DNA of 26,926 nt from DASSUW01 sp036257565 (GCA_036257565.1 DATAFH010000116.1:1-26926); one strand, 5' to 3'. Shown: positions 7,117 through 15,253, numbered from the stretch's first letter. A program made the numbers and translations. Notes: a model not told the origin generated them from the letters alone.

Positions 7117-7719
7117 TCAGTACAGCCCCGTAGGGAGCCCGCCGTCCGGCAGCGCGCCGTACGCGAGCAGGCGCGCTCGCCCGCCGGTCTCGAACACGGT
7201 GGCGCTCGCGTTCGGCGGCGATCCGAGCCGCAGCGCGTCGGCGCCCGTGAGATGCGCCGTGACGACCCGGATGCAGCCGCCGTGGGAGATCACGACCCAC
7301 GGGCCGCCCTCGCGCACCAGCTCATCGGCCGCGGCCGACACGCGCTCGGCGAACGCCTCCCATGGCTCGCCGTCGGGCGCCCGTCGCGGACCGCCGCGCC
7401 AGTTCGTCAGCTCCGTGGCCTGGGCGTCGATCTCCGCGGCAGTGCGGCCGGCCCAGGAGCCGACGTCGATCTCGCGCCAGCGCGGGTCCAGGCGCGCGGG
7501 TCTCAGGCCCAGTAGGTCTGCCGTTTCCCGGGCGCGCGCGAGGTCGCTGCAGATGACCCGGTCGTCCGGGATCCCATCGAGCATCGCCGTCAGGGCGCGC
7601 GCCTGCTCGCGCCCGCGCTCCGACAAAGGGGGATCGAGCTGCCCCTGCAGGCGCTCCTCGGCATTCCAGGTCGACTCGCCGTGCCGGACGAGGATCAGGT
7701 GATGGCGCAGTAGGATCAC
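7117..7719 (-). CDS. Histidine phosphatase (phosphoglycerate mutase-like) family protein
   Basis: A 200-residue protein using the GTG at 7719. Seen: the catalytic LVRHGEST (His13), QLDPPLSERGREQA, the SDLARARETAD segment, REIDVGSWAGRT and the second histidine in VISHGGCIRVV. Known: this family transfers phosphate through a phospho-histidine and includes cofactor-dependent phosphoglycerate mutases, alpha-ribazole phosphatases and many small-molecule phosphatases. The length and the missing mutase-specific insert favour a phosphatase. A longer upstream reading to 7854 is rejected: it would overlap the carboxylase gene and has no family similarity before the RHHLILVRHG strand. The start lies only seven bases from the divergent carboxylase ATG (7727). 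The substrate is unknown. Confidence 0.85.
   Translation of the reverse strand: MILLRHHLILVRHGESTWNAEERLQGQLDPPLSERGREQARALTAMLDGIPDDRVICSDLARARETADLLGLRPARLDPRWREIDVGSWAGRTAAEIDAQATELTNWRGGPRRAPDGEPWEAFAERVSAAADELVREGGPWVVISHGGCIRVVTAHLTGADALRLGSPPNASATVFETGGRARLLAYGALPDGGLPTGLY
7711..7716 (+). promoter_or_regulatory. -10 element of the carboxylase gene
   Basis: TAGGAT, ten bases before the ATG at 7727, a typical actinobacterial -10 sequence. Predicted initiation falls at most about four bases before the start codon. It lies inside the first codons of the divergent phosphatase gene. No clear -35 element is seen. Confidence 0.55.
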
Positions 7720-7726
7720 GCGCCGT

Positions 7727-9481
7727 ATGTTCTCGAAGGTCCTCGTCGCCAACCGCGGTGAGATCGCGGTGCGGGTGATCCGGGCTCTCGACGAGCTGGG
7801 GATCGCCTCCGTGGCGGTGTACTCCGAGGCCGATCGCGACGCGCCGCACGTCAAGCGCGCCGGCGAGGCCTACCTGCTCGGACCGGGGCCGGCCACCGAG
7901 TCCTACCTGAACGTCGAAAAGCTGCTCGAGGTGATCGAGGCCTCCGGTGCCGAGGCCGTCCACCCCGGCTACGGCTTCCTCGCCGAGAACGCCGCGTTCG
8001 CCGCCCGCCTCGAGGAGGCGGGCGTGACGTTCATCGGGCCGCCGGCCTCGGCGATCGAGGCGATGGGCTCGAAGACTCGCGCGCGAGAGCTCATGCGCGA
8101 GGCCGGCGTGCCGATCGTGCCCGGCACGACGGAGCCGGTGGACACGGTCGACGACGCCCGCCGCATCGCCGAGGGCATCGGCTACCCGATCGCGGTCAAG
8201 GCGGCGGGTGGCGGCGGGGGCAAGGGCTTCCGCGTGGCCCTCGAGCCGGACGCACTGGCCGACGCCTTCGAGGGCGCCGCTCGCGAGGGCGAGAAGTTCT
8301 TCTCCGACGCGACGGTGTACCTCGAGCGCTACCTGCCCGACCCGCGGCACGTCGAGGTTCAGGTGCTGGCCGACAAGCACGGCAGCGTCGTGCACCTCGG
8401 CGAGCGCGACTGCTCGATCCAGCGGCGCCACCAGAAGCTGATCGAGGAGTCGCCGGCGCCGATGGTCGACGACGAGCTTCGCGGGCGCATCGGGACGATC
8501 GCCGTCGAGGCCGCGCGCGCGGTCGGCTACCACTCGGCGGGCACGATCGAAGGCCTGCTGCAGGACGGCGAGTACTTCTTCCTCGAGATGAACACGCGCG
8601 TGCAGGTCGAGCACTGCGTGACCGAGGCGACCACCGGCGTGGACATCGTGCGCGAGCAGATCCGGATCGCCGCCGGGGAGCCGCTCGCCTTCTCGCAAGA
8701 GGACATCGCCTGGCACGGCCACGCGATCGAGTGCCGCATCAACGCCGAGGACGCCGCGAAGAACTTCGCGCCCGCGCCCGGCACGGTGACCGCCTACGTC
8801 GAGCCGTCCGGTCCCGGCGTTCGCGTCGACTCCGGCGTGCTGGCGGGCTCGGAGATCACGCCGCTGTACGACCCGATGGTGGCGAAGCTGATCGTCTGGG
8901 ACGCCGACCGCGAGGCGGCCACCCGCCGCATGCTGCGCGCGCTGAACGAGTTCACGATCGAGGGCGTGCGCACGCTGATCCCCTTCCACCAGGCGATCAT
9001 GGCCTCCGAGCAGTGGGCGAACGCGGAGACCTGCCGCGACCTGATCGAGGACCGCAAGTGGCTCAAGACGCTCGCCCAGCCGAAGCCTGAGGCGGCGCCC
9101 GAGAACGGCGAGACTGTCGAGCGGGACTACCTGGTCGAGGTCTCCGGCAAGCGGTTCGAGGTCAAGGTGCGCGGCGACGCGGTCGCGCCCAACGGGGCTG
9201 CCCCGGTCGCGGCGGGCCGGCCCGCCCCCCGCCGCGAGCGTCGCGGCGCCGGCGGAGGCGGCGCGAGTGGTGATGCCCTCGTCTCCCCACTCCAGGGCAA
9301 CGTGTTCAAGGTCCTCGTCGAGCAGGGCGCCACGGTTGAGGAGGGCGCGCTGGTCTGCATCATCGAGGCGATGAAGATGGAGAACGAGATCACCGCCCAC
9401 AAGGCGGGCACGGTGGCCGAGCTCCCGATCTCCGAGGGCGCCGCCGTGGCCAGCGGCGACACGCTCGCGGTCATCAAGTGA
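7727..9481 (+). CDS. Acyl-CoA (acetyl/propionyl) carboxylase alpha chain: biotin carboxylase fused to BCCP
   Basis: A 584-residue biotin-dependent carboxylase subunit that carboxylates its own biotin with bicarbonate and ATP and passes it to a separate carboxyltransferase, yielding malonyl- or methylmalonyl-CoA. Seen: N-terminal biotin carboxylase fold (KVLVANRGEIAVRVIRA), ATP-grasp glycine loop AAGGGGGKGF, the ATP/metal region EMNTRVQVEH (residues ~287-296), and DPMVAKLIVWD. These are followed by a glycine/alanine/proline linker (~485-510) and a biotinyl domain with EAMKMENE, biotinyl Lys550, 34 residues from the end. The fused form is the actinobacterial AccA/BccA type. No carboxyltransferase beta gene is present in the window, so acyl specificity is unknown. 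The stop overlaps the next start as GTGA (9478-9481). ATG 7727 is supported by the family N-terminus and the upstream TAGGAT. Confidence 0.93.
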   Translation: MFSKVLVANRGEIAVRVIRALDELGIASVAVYSEADRDAPHVKRAGEAYLLGPGPATESYLNVEKLLEVIEASGAEAVHPGYGFLAENAAFAARLEEAGVTFIGPPASAIEAMGSKTRARELMREAGVPIVPGTTEPVDTVDDARRIAEGIGYPIAVKAAGGGGGKGFRVALEPDALADAFEGAAREGEKFFSDATVYLERYLPDPRHVEVQVLADKHGSVVHLGERDCSIQRRHQKLIEESPAPMVDDELRGRIGTIAVEAARAVGYHSAGTIEGLLQDGEYFFLEMNTRVQVEHCVTEATTGVDIVREQIRIAAGEPLAFSQEDIAWHGHAIECRINAEDAAKNFAPAPGTVTAYVEPSGPGVRVDSGVLAGSEITPLYDPMVAKLIVWDADREAATRRMLRALNEFTIEGVRTLIPFHQAIMASEQWANAETCRDLIEDRKWLKTLAQPKPEAAPENGETVERDYLVEVSGKRFEVKVRGDAVAPNGAAPVAAGRPAPRRERRGAGGGGASGDALVSPLQGNVFKVLVEQGATVEEGALVCIIEAMKMENEITAHKAGTVAELPISEGAAVASGDTLAVIK

Positions 9482-10812
9482 GCGACGACCTCGACGCGCT
9501 GATCCACGAGGTGGCCGACTGGCTGCGGATCCCGTCCGTGTCCGCGGGCGACCGCAACGAGGCGGCGCTGGCCGAGGCGGCCCGCTGGGCGCAGCGGCGG
9601 GTGCTCGACGCCGGCGGCACCTGCGAGCTGGCGGATACGCCGGGCGGCGCCCCGCTCGTGGTCGGTGAGCTGCGGGCGGCGCGCGAGGACGCGCCGACCG
9701 TGCTCGTCTACGGCCACTACGACGTCCAGGACCCCGGCGACGAGTCGCTCTGGACCACGCCGCCGTTCGAGCCCGACATCCGCGACGGCCGCCTCTACGC
9801 GCGCGGGGCGTGCGACGACAAGGGCAACTTCCTGCCGCTCCTGCACGTGGCGTGCGCGATGGCCGAGGCCGGCGAGCTCGACGTCCACGTGCGCGTGCTG
9901 GTCGAGGGCGCCGAGGAGTCGGGGACCGACGACGTCAACCAGTGGATCCTCGCCGACGAGCGGGGGGCGGACTGCGCGATCGTCTTCGACGCCGCGATGC
10001 TCGACCCGCACACGCCGGCGGTCACCGTGGCGCTGCGCGGGATCGTGTTCGCGACGCTCGAGGTGCGCACGGGCGAGCGGATCGCCCACTCCGGGCTGTT
10101 CGGCGGCGCGGCGCTGAACGCATTCCACGCGCTGCATGCCGCGCTCGCGCGCGTGCTCCCGGGGCCGGACGGCCGCCTGCCCGAAGATCTGCGGGTCGGG
10201 GTCGAGCCGCCGACGCCCGAGGAGCTCGCCAGCTGGGACTCGCTGCCCGACGGCGCGACCGTCCTGGCCGAGGCGGGCGCCCGGCCCGCCGACGCGCGGG
10301 CCGCGGCCGAGTTCTACACGCGCACGACGGCCGACGCCTCGCTCGACGTGCACCGCATCGCGGGCGGCGACGCGCGCACGATCGTCCCGCCGACCGCCAG
10401 CTGCGACCTGTCGGTGCGCCTGGCGCCCGGCCAGGACCCGCCGGAGATCGCCGCGGCGCTCGAGGCGCTGCTGCGCGACGGGCGTCCCGAGGGCGCCGAG
10501 CTCGAGCTGACGACCGTGCTCGCCGCGCCGTCGAGCTTCGATCCCGGGACCGAGGCGCTGCGCCTGGCGCGCGGCGCGCTGGCCCGGGCGTGCGGCCGCG
10601 ATGCCGTGCTCATCCGCTCGGGCGGCTCGATCCCGGCGCTCGCCGCGTTCGCCGAGCGCGGCATCCCGACGCTCGTGTCCGGCTTCGCCCTCCCGCAGGA
10701 CAACTTCCACGCGCCGGACGAGTCGTACGCGATCTCGAGCCTCGACCTCGGCCGGCGCTCCGCGCGCGCGCTGTACGAGGATCTCAGCCGGCTGCGTCCA
10801 GCACGACCCTGA
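9478..10812 (+). CDS. M20 family metallopeptidase (dipeptidase)
   Basis: A 444-residue di-zinc peptidase of the M20 (carnosinase/CPG2-like) type. Seen: His80 and Asp82 in YGHYDVQ, bridging Asp113 in GACDDKGN, Glu146/Glu147 in EGAEESGT, a dimerisation insert, and the C-terminal NFHAPDES with the last zinc histidine. The WTTPPFEPDIRDGRLYARG block is typical of the dipeptidase branch, so cytosolic hydrolysis of dipeptides is likely; exact specificity is unknown. The GTG start at 9478 overlaps the carboxylase stop (GTGA), implying translational coupling although the two functions are not obviously linked. The 3' end overlaps the convergent decarboxylase gene by 29 bases (10784-10812). Confidence 0.9.
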   Translation: MSDDLDALIHEVADWLRIPSVSAGDRNEAALAEAARWAQRRVLDAGGTCELADTPGGAPLVVGELRAAREDAPTVLVYGHYDVQDPGDESLWTTPPFEPDIRDGRLYARGACDDKGNFLPLLHVACAMAEAGELDVHVRVLVEGAEESGTDDVNQWILADERGADCAIVFDAAMLDPHTPAVTVALRGIVFATLEVRTGERIAHSGLFGGAALNAFHALHAALARVLPGPDGRLPEDLRVGVEPPTPEELASWDSLPDGATVLAEAGARPADARAAAEFYTRTTADASLDVHRIAGGDARTIVPPTASCDLSVRLAPGQDPPEIAAALEALLRDGRPEGAELELTTVLAAPSSFDPGTEALRLARGALARACGRDAVLIRSGGSIPALAAFAERGIPTLVSGFALPQDNFHAPDESYAISSLDLGRRSARALYEDLSRLRPARP

Positions 10813-12091
10813 GGTCGTCGAGCGTCGTGCGCGGGTTGACGATCGCGAGCCGCGCGACGGTCTCGCCGCCGACCGTGGTGGGGAGAAGGAACGCCGTGCC
10901 CGAAGCCCGCAGGTCGTCGGCCCAGCGGTTGTAGTCGGCGGCCACCCAGCCGCGGCGGCGGAACGCGAGCACGGTCAGCTCGGGCTCGGCGAGGAGCTCG
11001 AGCTCCGGGCGGCGGCGGATCTCGGCCGCGCCCTCGCGGGCCGTGGCCAGCGTCGTCTCCACGGCCGCGGCGAACGCGTCAGTGCCGTGGACGGCCAGCG
11101 CGAACCACAGCGGCAGCCCGCGGGCGCGCCGCGTGAGGTGGACGCCGTAGTCGGACGGGTTGAAGGCGTCGTCGTCCTCGTACAGCGCCTCAAGGTACGA
11201 GGCGTGCTGGCGGTGGGCGGCGCGGCCGAACGCCGGGTCGCGGTACACGAGCGCGCAGCAGTCGAACGGCGAGAACAGCCACTTGTGCGGGTCGACGATG
11301 AAGGAGTCGGCGAGCTCGAGGCCGGCGAAGCGAGGCCGGGCGCTGGGGGCGCACAACGCGCCCAGCCCGTAGGCGCCGTCGACGTGCAGCCACACGCCGC
11401 GGTCCCGGCAGACGGCCGCCACGCCGGCGAGGTCGTCGACGGTGCCGAGGTTCGTGGTTCCCGCCGTGGCGACGGCGGCGAAGACGCCGGTGGCGCGGTC
11501 GAGCGCCTCGCGAAGCGCCGCCCCGGTGAGCCGGTCGCCGGGAACGGCCAGCAGCTCGGCGTCCATCAGGCGCACCATCGAGCGCACCGAGGAGTGCACC
11601 TCGGCGCTTGCCGCGACGTGCGTCGCCGGCTTCCCCGAGTGCCGCGCCCGCTCGCGCGCGGCATGCAGGGCGGAGAGGTTCCCGTTCGTGCCGCCCTGGA
11701 CGAAGCAGCCGCCCGCGGTGTGGGGGAAGCCGGCCAGGCCGGCGAGCCACGCCAGCGCCTCGTTCTCGGCGTGCACGACGCCGGAGGCCTCGAGCCAGGA
11801 GCCGCCGTAGATCGCGTTGACGGCGAGCAGAAGGTCGGCGAGCGCGGAGGCGGGCGCCGGAGCCGTAGGGATGAACGCGAAGTAGCGTGGGTGGTCGACC
11901 TGGATCGCCGCCGGCAGCAGCACGTCGAGCAGCAGCGCGGCGGCCCGCTCGGCGCCGAGGCCCGCGGGGGTGACGGCCGGCTCGGGCGTTCCACCGAGCC
12001 GCGACCCGAGCGGCGACGGCTGGGCCAGGCGGCGCTTCGCGGCCGCGAAGATGGCCTGCTCCAGCCGCTCGTCGCGGTCGTGGAGGCTCAC
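10784..12091 (-). CDS. PLP-dependent group II amino-acid decarboxylase
   Basis: A 435-residue pyridoxal-phosphate enzyme of the group II decarboxylase family (aromatic-L-amino-acid, glutamate, 2,4-diaminobutyrate and tyrosine decarboxylases). Seen: HPRYFAFIP, NAIYGGSWLEASGVVHAENE, GGCFVQGGTNGNLSAL (phosphate-binding), the cofactor-stacking region HVAASAEVHSSV, ATAGTTNLGTVDD, LHVDGAYG (the Asp pairing with the pyridine N) and DPHKWLFSP with Schiff-base Lys270. The closest pattern is bacterial aromatic-amino-acid decarboxylase-like proteins, but the substrate cannot be read off. The GTG start at 12091 overlaps the stop of the upstream MBL gene (GTGA, 12088-12091), so it is the last gene of a three-gene operon on this strand. 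Decarboxylation producing an amine is the expected reaction; some family members instead act as amine-releasing aldehyde synthases. Confidence 0.9.
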   Translation of the reverse strand: MSLHDRDERLEQAIFAAAKRRLAQPSPLGSRLGGTPEPAVTPAGLGAERAAALLLDVLLPAAIQVDHPRYFAFIPTAPAPASALADLLLAVNAIYGGSWLEASGVVHAENEALAWLAGLAGFPHTAGGCFVQGGTNGNLSALHAARERARHSGKPATHVAASAEVHSSVRSMVRLMDAELLAVPGDRLTGAALREALDRATGVFAAVATAGTTNLGTVDDLAGVAAVCRDRGVWLHVDGAYGLGALCAPSARPRFAGLELADSFIVDPHKWLFSPFDCCALVYRDPAFGRAAHRQHASYLEALYEDDDAFNPSDYGVHLTRRARGLPLWFALAVHGTDAFAAAVETTLATAREGAAEIRRRPELELLAEPELTVLAFRRRGWVAADYNRWADDLRASGTAFLLPTTVGGETVARLAIVNPRTTLDDLRVVLDAAG

Positions 12092-12858
12092 GCGACCCGC
12101 TCGACGTTGCGGGCGTGGATCTTGCGCTGCTCCGGGTTGCGACGGGCCAGCGGGAGCTTCGCGGCCTCGCCGTGCTGGAGCAGCGCCTCGACGTAGGCGC
12201 GGTCCTCGCGCAGGATCGCCGCAGCCCGCACGCCGTCGAGCGGCGCCCCGTGTCCCGGCACCACGTGGTCGGCCTCCTCAACGAGCGGCTCGAGGCGGTT
12301 CAGGGTGGCGAGGTACGCCTGGGCGGACCCGCCGATCATCGGGATCTCGACCGGCGACAGATAGTCGCCGGCCACGAGCACGCGGGCCCAGGGAATCCAG
12401 ACGGCCATGCCGTCGACCGTGTGCCCGTCGGCGGGGTGCAGCTCGAGCTCGCGCTCGCCGATCTCCACGCTCCCCGGTACGCCGAGCCGCTGCGACGACG
12501 GCAGCGACAAGGGCCGCGGCCGCTCCACGTAGAGCTCCTCGTCGAATGCCCGCAGCTCGCGCTGGGCGGCTCCCGGCTCCCCCACGAGCCGCGCGGCCGT
12601 CGTCTCCGAGCAGCCCAGCGGCGCCTCCGGGAAGGCGTAGCGGCCGAGCAGGTGGTCCCAGTCCGCGTGCGTCGCCAACACGCCGACGACGCCGAAGCCC
12701 GCCTGGTCCGCGACCGCGGGCAGGATCTCCAGCTCGTCGGGGAAGACCGGCGAGTCGATGCAGAACGCCTCGCCGCCGCTGCGGACGAGCGTGCACGTCG
12801 TTTGGTAGGCGCGGGAGGTGGCGACGATGACGTCGGCGTGGAGCCCGACGGCCCTCAC
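12088..12858 (-). CDS. Metallo-beta-lactamase-fold hydrolase with HxDxDH metal motif
   Basis: A 256-residue MBL-fold protein. Seen: THADWDH (residues 63-69), His146 in DGHTVDG, Asp165 in VAGDYLSP and His203 in VPGHGAP, so the normal set of metal motifs is present. The second histidine of the usual HxHxDH is Asp66 here, which should alter the first metal site. The start is GTG 12858, overlapping the HAD gene's stop as GTGA (12855-12858), and its own stop overlaps the decarboxylase start in the same way. Known relatives include glyoxalase II-like thioesterases, lactonases and uncharacterised hydrolases. The role is unknown; the operon suggests the processing of a small metabolite. Confidence 0.87.
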   Translation of the reverse strand: MRAVGLHADVIVATSRAYQTTCTLVRSGGEAFCIDSPVFPDELEILPAVADQAGFGVVGVLATHADWDHLLGRYAFPEAPLGCSETTAARLVGEPGAAQRELRAFDEELYVERPRPLSLPSSQRLGVPGSVEIGERELELHPADGHTVDGMAVWIPWARVLVAGDYLSPVEIPMIGGSAQAYLATLNRLEPLVEEADHVVPGHGAPLDGVRAAAILREDRAYVEALLQHGEAAKLPLARRNPEQRKIHARNVERVA

Positions 12859-13535
12859 GCGGCCCCGAGGAGGCGCGCCGCCTCGAGCAGGCTCTTGACC
12901 TCGGCCGTCGGCTTCTTGGCGCCGGGCTCGAGCGTCTCGCCGGAGCGGTTCACCCAGATCACCGGGATCTTCAGCTTCACGCAGGGCTCGACGTCGTAGT
13001 AGTAGCTCGACGCGACGTGGACCCAGCCCTTCCTACCGCCGATGCGCCGCTCCGCCTCCTTGAAGTGGGCGGGGTCGGGCTTGTACGAGCGGACCTGCTG
13101 GGCGGTGACCACGAGGTCGAAGTCCACCTTGAAGTGGCGCCGCGTGAGGCCGAGCAGCTTGTCGTCGACGTTCGAGATGAGGCCGACGTTGAACTTCTTG
13201 GCGAAGCGGTCGAGCTGCGTATTGGTCTCCTTGAACGGCGGCCAGCGCGGCACCGAGTCCGGCAGGAAGCCCGAGCGGGAGGGCTCGAGCGGCCAGCCGA
13301 GCTCGCGCGAGATCTGCACCGCCGTGCGGCGCAGGACCTCGGCGTACAGCTCGTACGACCCGCTCTTGATCTCCTGCTGCGTCTGCATGAAGAGCGGGAT
13401 CAGCTCCTCGCGCGAGAGCGTGTAACCGTCGCGCTCGGCCTCCTTCGAGAACGCGTCGAAGATGCCCGTCTCCCAGTCGATCAGGGTGCCGTACACATCG
13501 AAGGTGACCCAGTTGACTTCTTTCGGCAACGCCAT
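12855..13535 (-). CDS. HAD-superfamily hydrolase, type II haloacid dehalogenase-like
   Basis: A 226-residue cytosolic HAD protein. Seen: motif I TFDVYGTLIDWE (nucleophile Asp13), a helical cap (YELYAEVLRRTAV, then PLEPSRSG), motif II LISNVDD, motif III Lys in YKPDPAHF, and an odd motif IV region HVASSYYYDVEPCVKL where the usual GDS/GAxxxD glycine is absent. The dehalogenase-type VYGTL loop and cap suggest (S)-2-haloacid dehalogenase-like chemistry, but many such proteins are phosphatases. I chose ATG 13535 (MALPKEV) because a CACAAT hexamer lies ten bases upstream (13551 to 13546). An in-frame ATG at 13547 would add four residues. It is the first gene of the HAD-MBL-decarboxylase operon and is divergent from the secreted protein at 13629. 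Confidence 0.88.
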   Translation of the reverse strand: MALPKEVNWVTFDVYGTLIDWETGIFDAFSKEAERDGYTLSREELIPLFMQTQQEIKSGSYELYAEVLRRTAVQISRELGWPLEPSRSGFLPDSVPRWPPFKETNTQLDRFAKKFNVGLISNVDDKLLGLTRRHFKVDFDLVVTAQQVRSYKPDPAHFKEAERRIGGRKGWVHVASSYYYDVEPCVKLKIPVIWVNRSGETLEPGAKKPTAEVKSLLEAARLLGAA

Positions 13536-13613
13536 GCGGCCGTGCATTGTGGCACGGTGCGGCCGGGCGCGATCCTCCCCAATCGGGTGTGGCGCGGGAG
13601 GCGACGCCGTGTC

Positions 13614-13619
13614 TAGCGT
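13614..13619 (+). promoter_or_regulatory. -10 element of the PKD-like secreted protein gene
   Basis: TAGCGT, nine bases before ATG 13629, predicting a transcript with almost no leader. It lies in the 93-base spacer between this gene and the divergent HAD gene. No -35 element or Shine-Dalgarno is evident. Confidence 0.45.
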
Positions 13620-13628
13620 CGGCTCGAG

Positions 13629-15236
13629 ATGCTCCCGCGGCTCGTCGCAACGCTGGCGACTATCGGCATGCTGCTTCTGGCGCAGCCGTCCGGTGCGGGC
13701 GCGCAGACCGCCGGCGACTGCAACTGGGCGGGGATCTACGGCCATCCGGTGGCGGTCGGGCTCTTCGAGGGCCAGTACTGGGATCCCCTCGCGGCGAACC
13801 AGGTCGGGTTCGGCTTCGCGACCGAGCGGCCGACGGGCTACGCCGGTCCCGGCCGCTGGACCGTGAACGTCGACTGGGGCGACGGCTCGCCGGTCGAGAG
13901 CTACGGCCCGGGCTCGAGCGCCCTCGGCGGGCCGCTCCCCGAAGGCCTCACGGCCCCGCCGGTGTGGCTCGTGCACACCTACGGCGCGACCGGCACGTAC
14001 GACGTGCACATCACCAGCAGCGGCACGCTGAACACGCACTCGGACAACAGCGGGCAGAACCTGCCGTGCAGCGACGACATCACGTTCCCGGTGCAGATCG
14101 CCACCATCGAGGTCCAGCCGCCCCCGCCGTCCGGCGGTGGGAGCGGCGGCGGCGGCGGGCCGACGGGGTGCCCCGAGGCCGCGGGGCTGCTGGCGTCCGC
14201 GCGGTACTGGAACGAGGTCGCCCAGCGCAATCGCGGGCTGTCGATCCAGGCGCACCAGGCCGTCATCGACTACTTCTCGAAGGCCAGCGCCGCGTTCTAC
14301 GCCGTGCTTGGCATCGCGGCGGCGGACCTCCCCGGGGACCTGATCGCCAAGCGGACCGCCGGGGCGATCGCGCGCAAGGAGACGCTCGATGGCTACCGGA
14401 TGCTGTGGGAGAACAGCCTCAATGGCAGGTGGCCCGAGATCTCCCGCCAGCTGATCGTGCTCCAGGAGCTGCGGCGGTTCCTCAAGGCACTGGGGCCGAT
14501 CGGCAAGCTCGACGCCACCCTCCATGCCGGCGAGTCACTGTACTGGCTCGGGCTCGCCGCCCAGCAGGGGGTGCTACGGGATCGCTTCGACGGGATCGCC
14601 GAGGCTGCGCTCAAGAATGCGACCGACGATCAGCGTCGCGCCGCCCGCGCCTGCGGGAAGGCCGGCTCGCAGGCGGTCGCGACCGCCACCGCCGCGTACA
14701 CGAAGCTGGCCAAGCCACGCGCGATCAAGAGCCTGCGGCTGCGCGCACGGCCAGGACTCAGCCGCCGCGCCGCCCGGGCGCTCAACGCCGTGCTGGCCGG
14801 CGAAGAACGTGCGATCGCCCTGGCCGGCGTGGTAGGCGAGAGCCTCGGCCGCGCGCGGGCCGCCGGAAAGGCGCATCGGAAGACGTGGCAGATGCGTCAG
14901 CTGCGGCACGCGCGCGCCGCGGCCCGCAAGCTCGCGTCCCATCTGGAGGCGCAGGCACGGCGCCGCAAGCGGGCGGCGAGCTCCGTCGGCGGGAAGGTGA
15001 CGAGCTTCGAGGTCAACGATCCGGCGAAGGCGGCGCAGCTGCTGCGCAAGGTGGGCCTGCCGCCGATCGTCACCCGCACGCTCCGGCGCTTCGGCGTACG
15101 GGCCAAGCCGCTCCGCCGCCTGTTCACCAGGCCGCCGGTGGGCGAGCTGGCGCTGCCGTCGCTCGCCGACGCCGCCGCCACCACCCGCGAGCAGGCCTGG
15201 ATCGCCGACTTGCGCCGCTTCGCCGCCGGGCCCTGA
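13629..15236 (+). CDS. Secreted protein: PKD-like domain plus long basic helical region, function unknown
   Basis: A 535-residue exported protein I do not recognise as a whole. Residues 1-25 are a signal peptide (LVATLATIGMLLLAQ, cleavage plausible near AGA/QT). Residues ~60-155 look like a PKD/Ig-type fold: WTVNVDWGDGSPVESYG and later HTYGATGTYDVHI are the WxGDG and HTYxxxGxYxV signatures. A proline-glycine linker follows (PPPPSGGG and then glycines, ~158-178). The remaining ~355 residues are alpha-helical and rich in Ala, Arg and Lys (KLASHLEAQARRRKR), with no transmembrane segment and no catalytic motif visible. Four cysteines (GDCN, LPCS, TGCP, RACG) could form disulfides. Start ATG 13629 follows a TAGCGT -10. 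It stands alone between a divergent HAD gene and sucC. A cell-surface adhesin or polymer-binding role is plausible but unproven. Confidence 0.85.
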   Translation: MLPRLVATLATIGMLLLAQPSGAGAQTAGDCNWAGIYGHPVAVGLFEGQYWDPLAANQVGFGFATERPTGYAGPGRWTVNVDWGDGSPVESYGPGSSALGGPLPEGLTAPPVWLVHTYGATGTYDVHITSSGTLNTHSDNSGQNLPCSDDITFPVQIATIEVQPPPPSGGGSGGGGGPTGCPEAAGLLASARYWNEVAQRNRGLSIQAHQAVIDYFSKASAAFYAVLGIAAADLPGDLIAKRTAGAIARKETLDGYRMLWENSLNGRWPEISRQLIVLQELRRFLKALGPIGKLDATLHAGESLYWLGLAAQQGVLRDRFDGIAEAALKNATDDQRRAARACGKAGSQAVATATAAYTKLAKPRAIKSLRLRARPGLSRRAARALNAVLAGEERAIALAGVVGESLGRARAAGKAHRKTWQMRQLRHARAAARKLASHLEAQARRRKRAASSVGGKVTSFEVNDPAKAAQLLRKVGLPPIVTRTLRRFGVRAKPLRRLFTRPPVGELALPSLADAAATTREQAWIADLRRFAAGP

Positions 15237-15247
15237 CCGCCGGGCGA

Positions 15248-15253
15248 TAGCAT
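15248..15253 (+). promoter_or_regulatory. -10 element of sucCD
   Basis: TAGCAT, twelve bases before ATG 15266, in the short spacer after the secreted protein's stop (15236). It predicts a leader of at most about six bases. Confidence 0.45.

Noticed and set aside
7322..9400. 692-residue minus-strand open frame opposite the carboxylase
   Set aside because: It is a complementary-frame shadow, His/Arg/Gly/Leu-rich, opposite a gene with complete biotin carboxylase motifs.
14115..14165. Proline/glycine-coding repeat as a possible DNA repeat element
   Set aside because: It is a codon-level low-complexity linker within one protein, with no copies elsewhere in the window.
13536..14525. N-terminal extension of the HAD protein to 556 residues
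   Set aside because: The extension is antisense to the secreted PKD-like protein; HAD homology and a -10-like hexamer fix the start at 13535 (or 13547).
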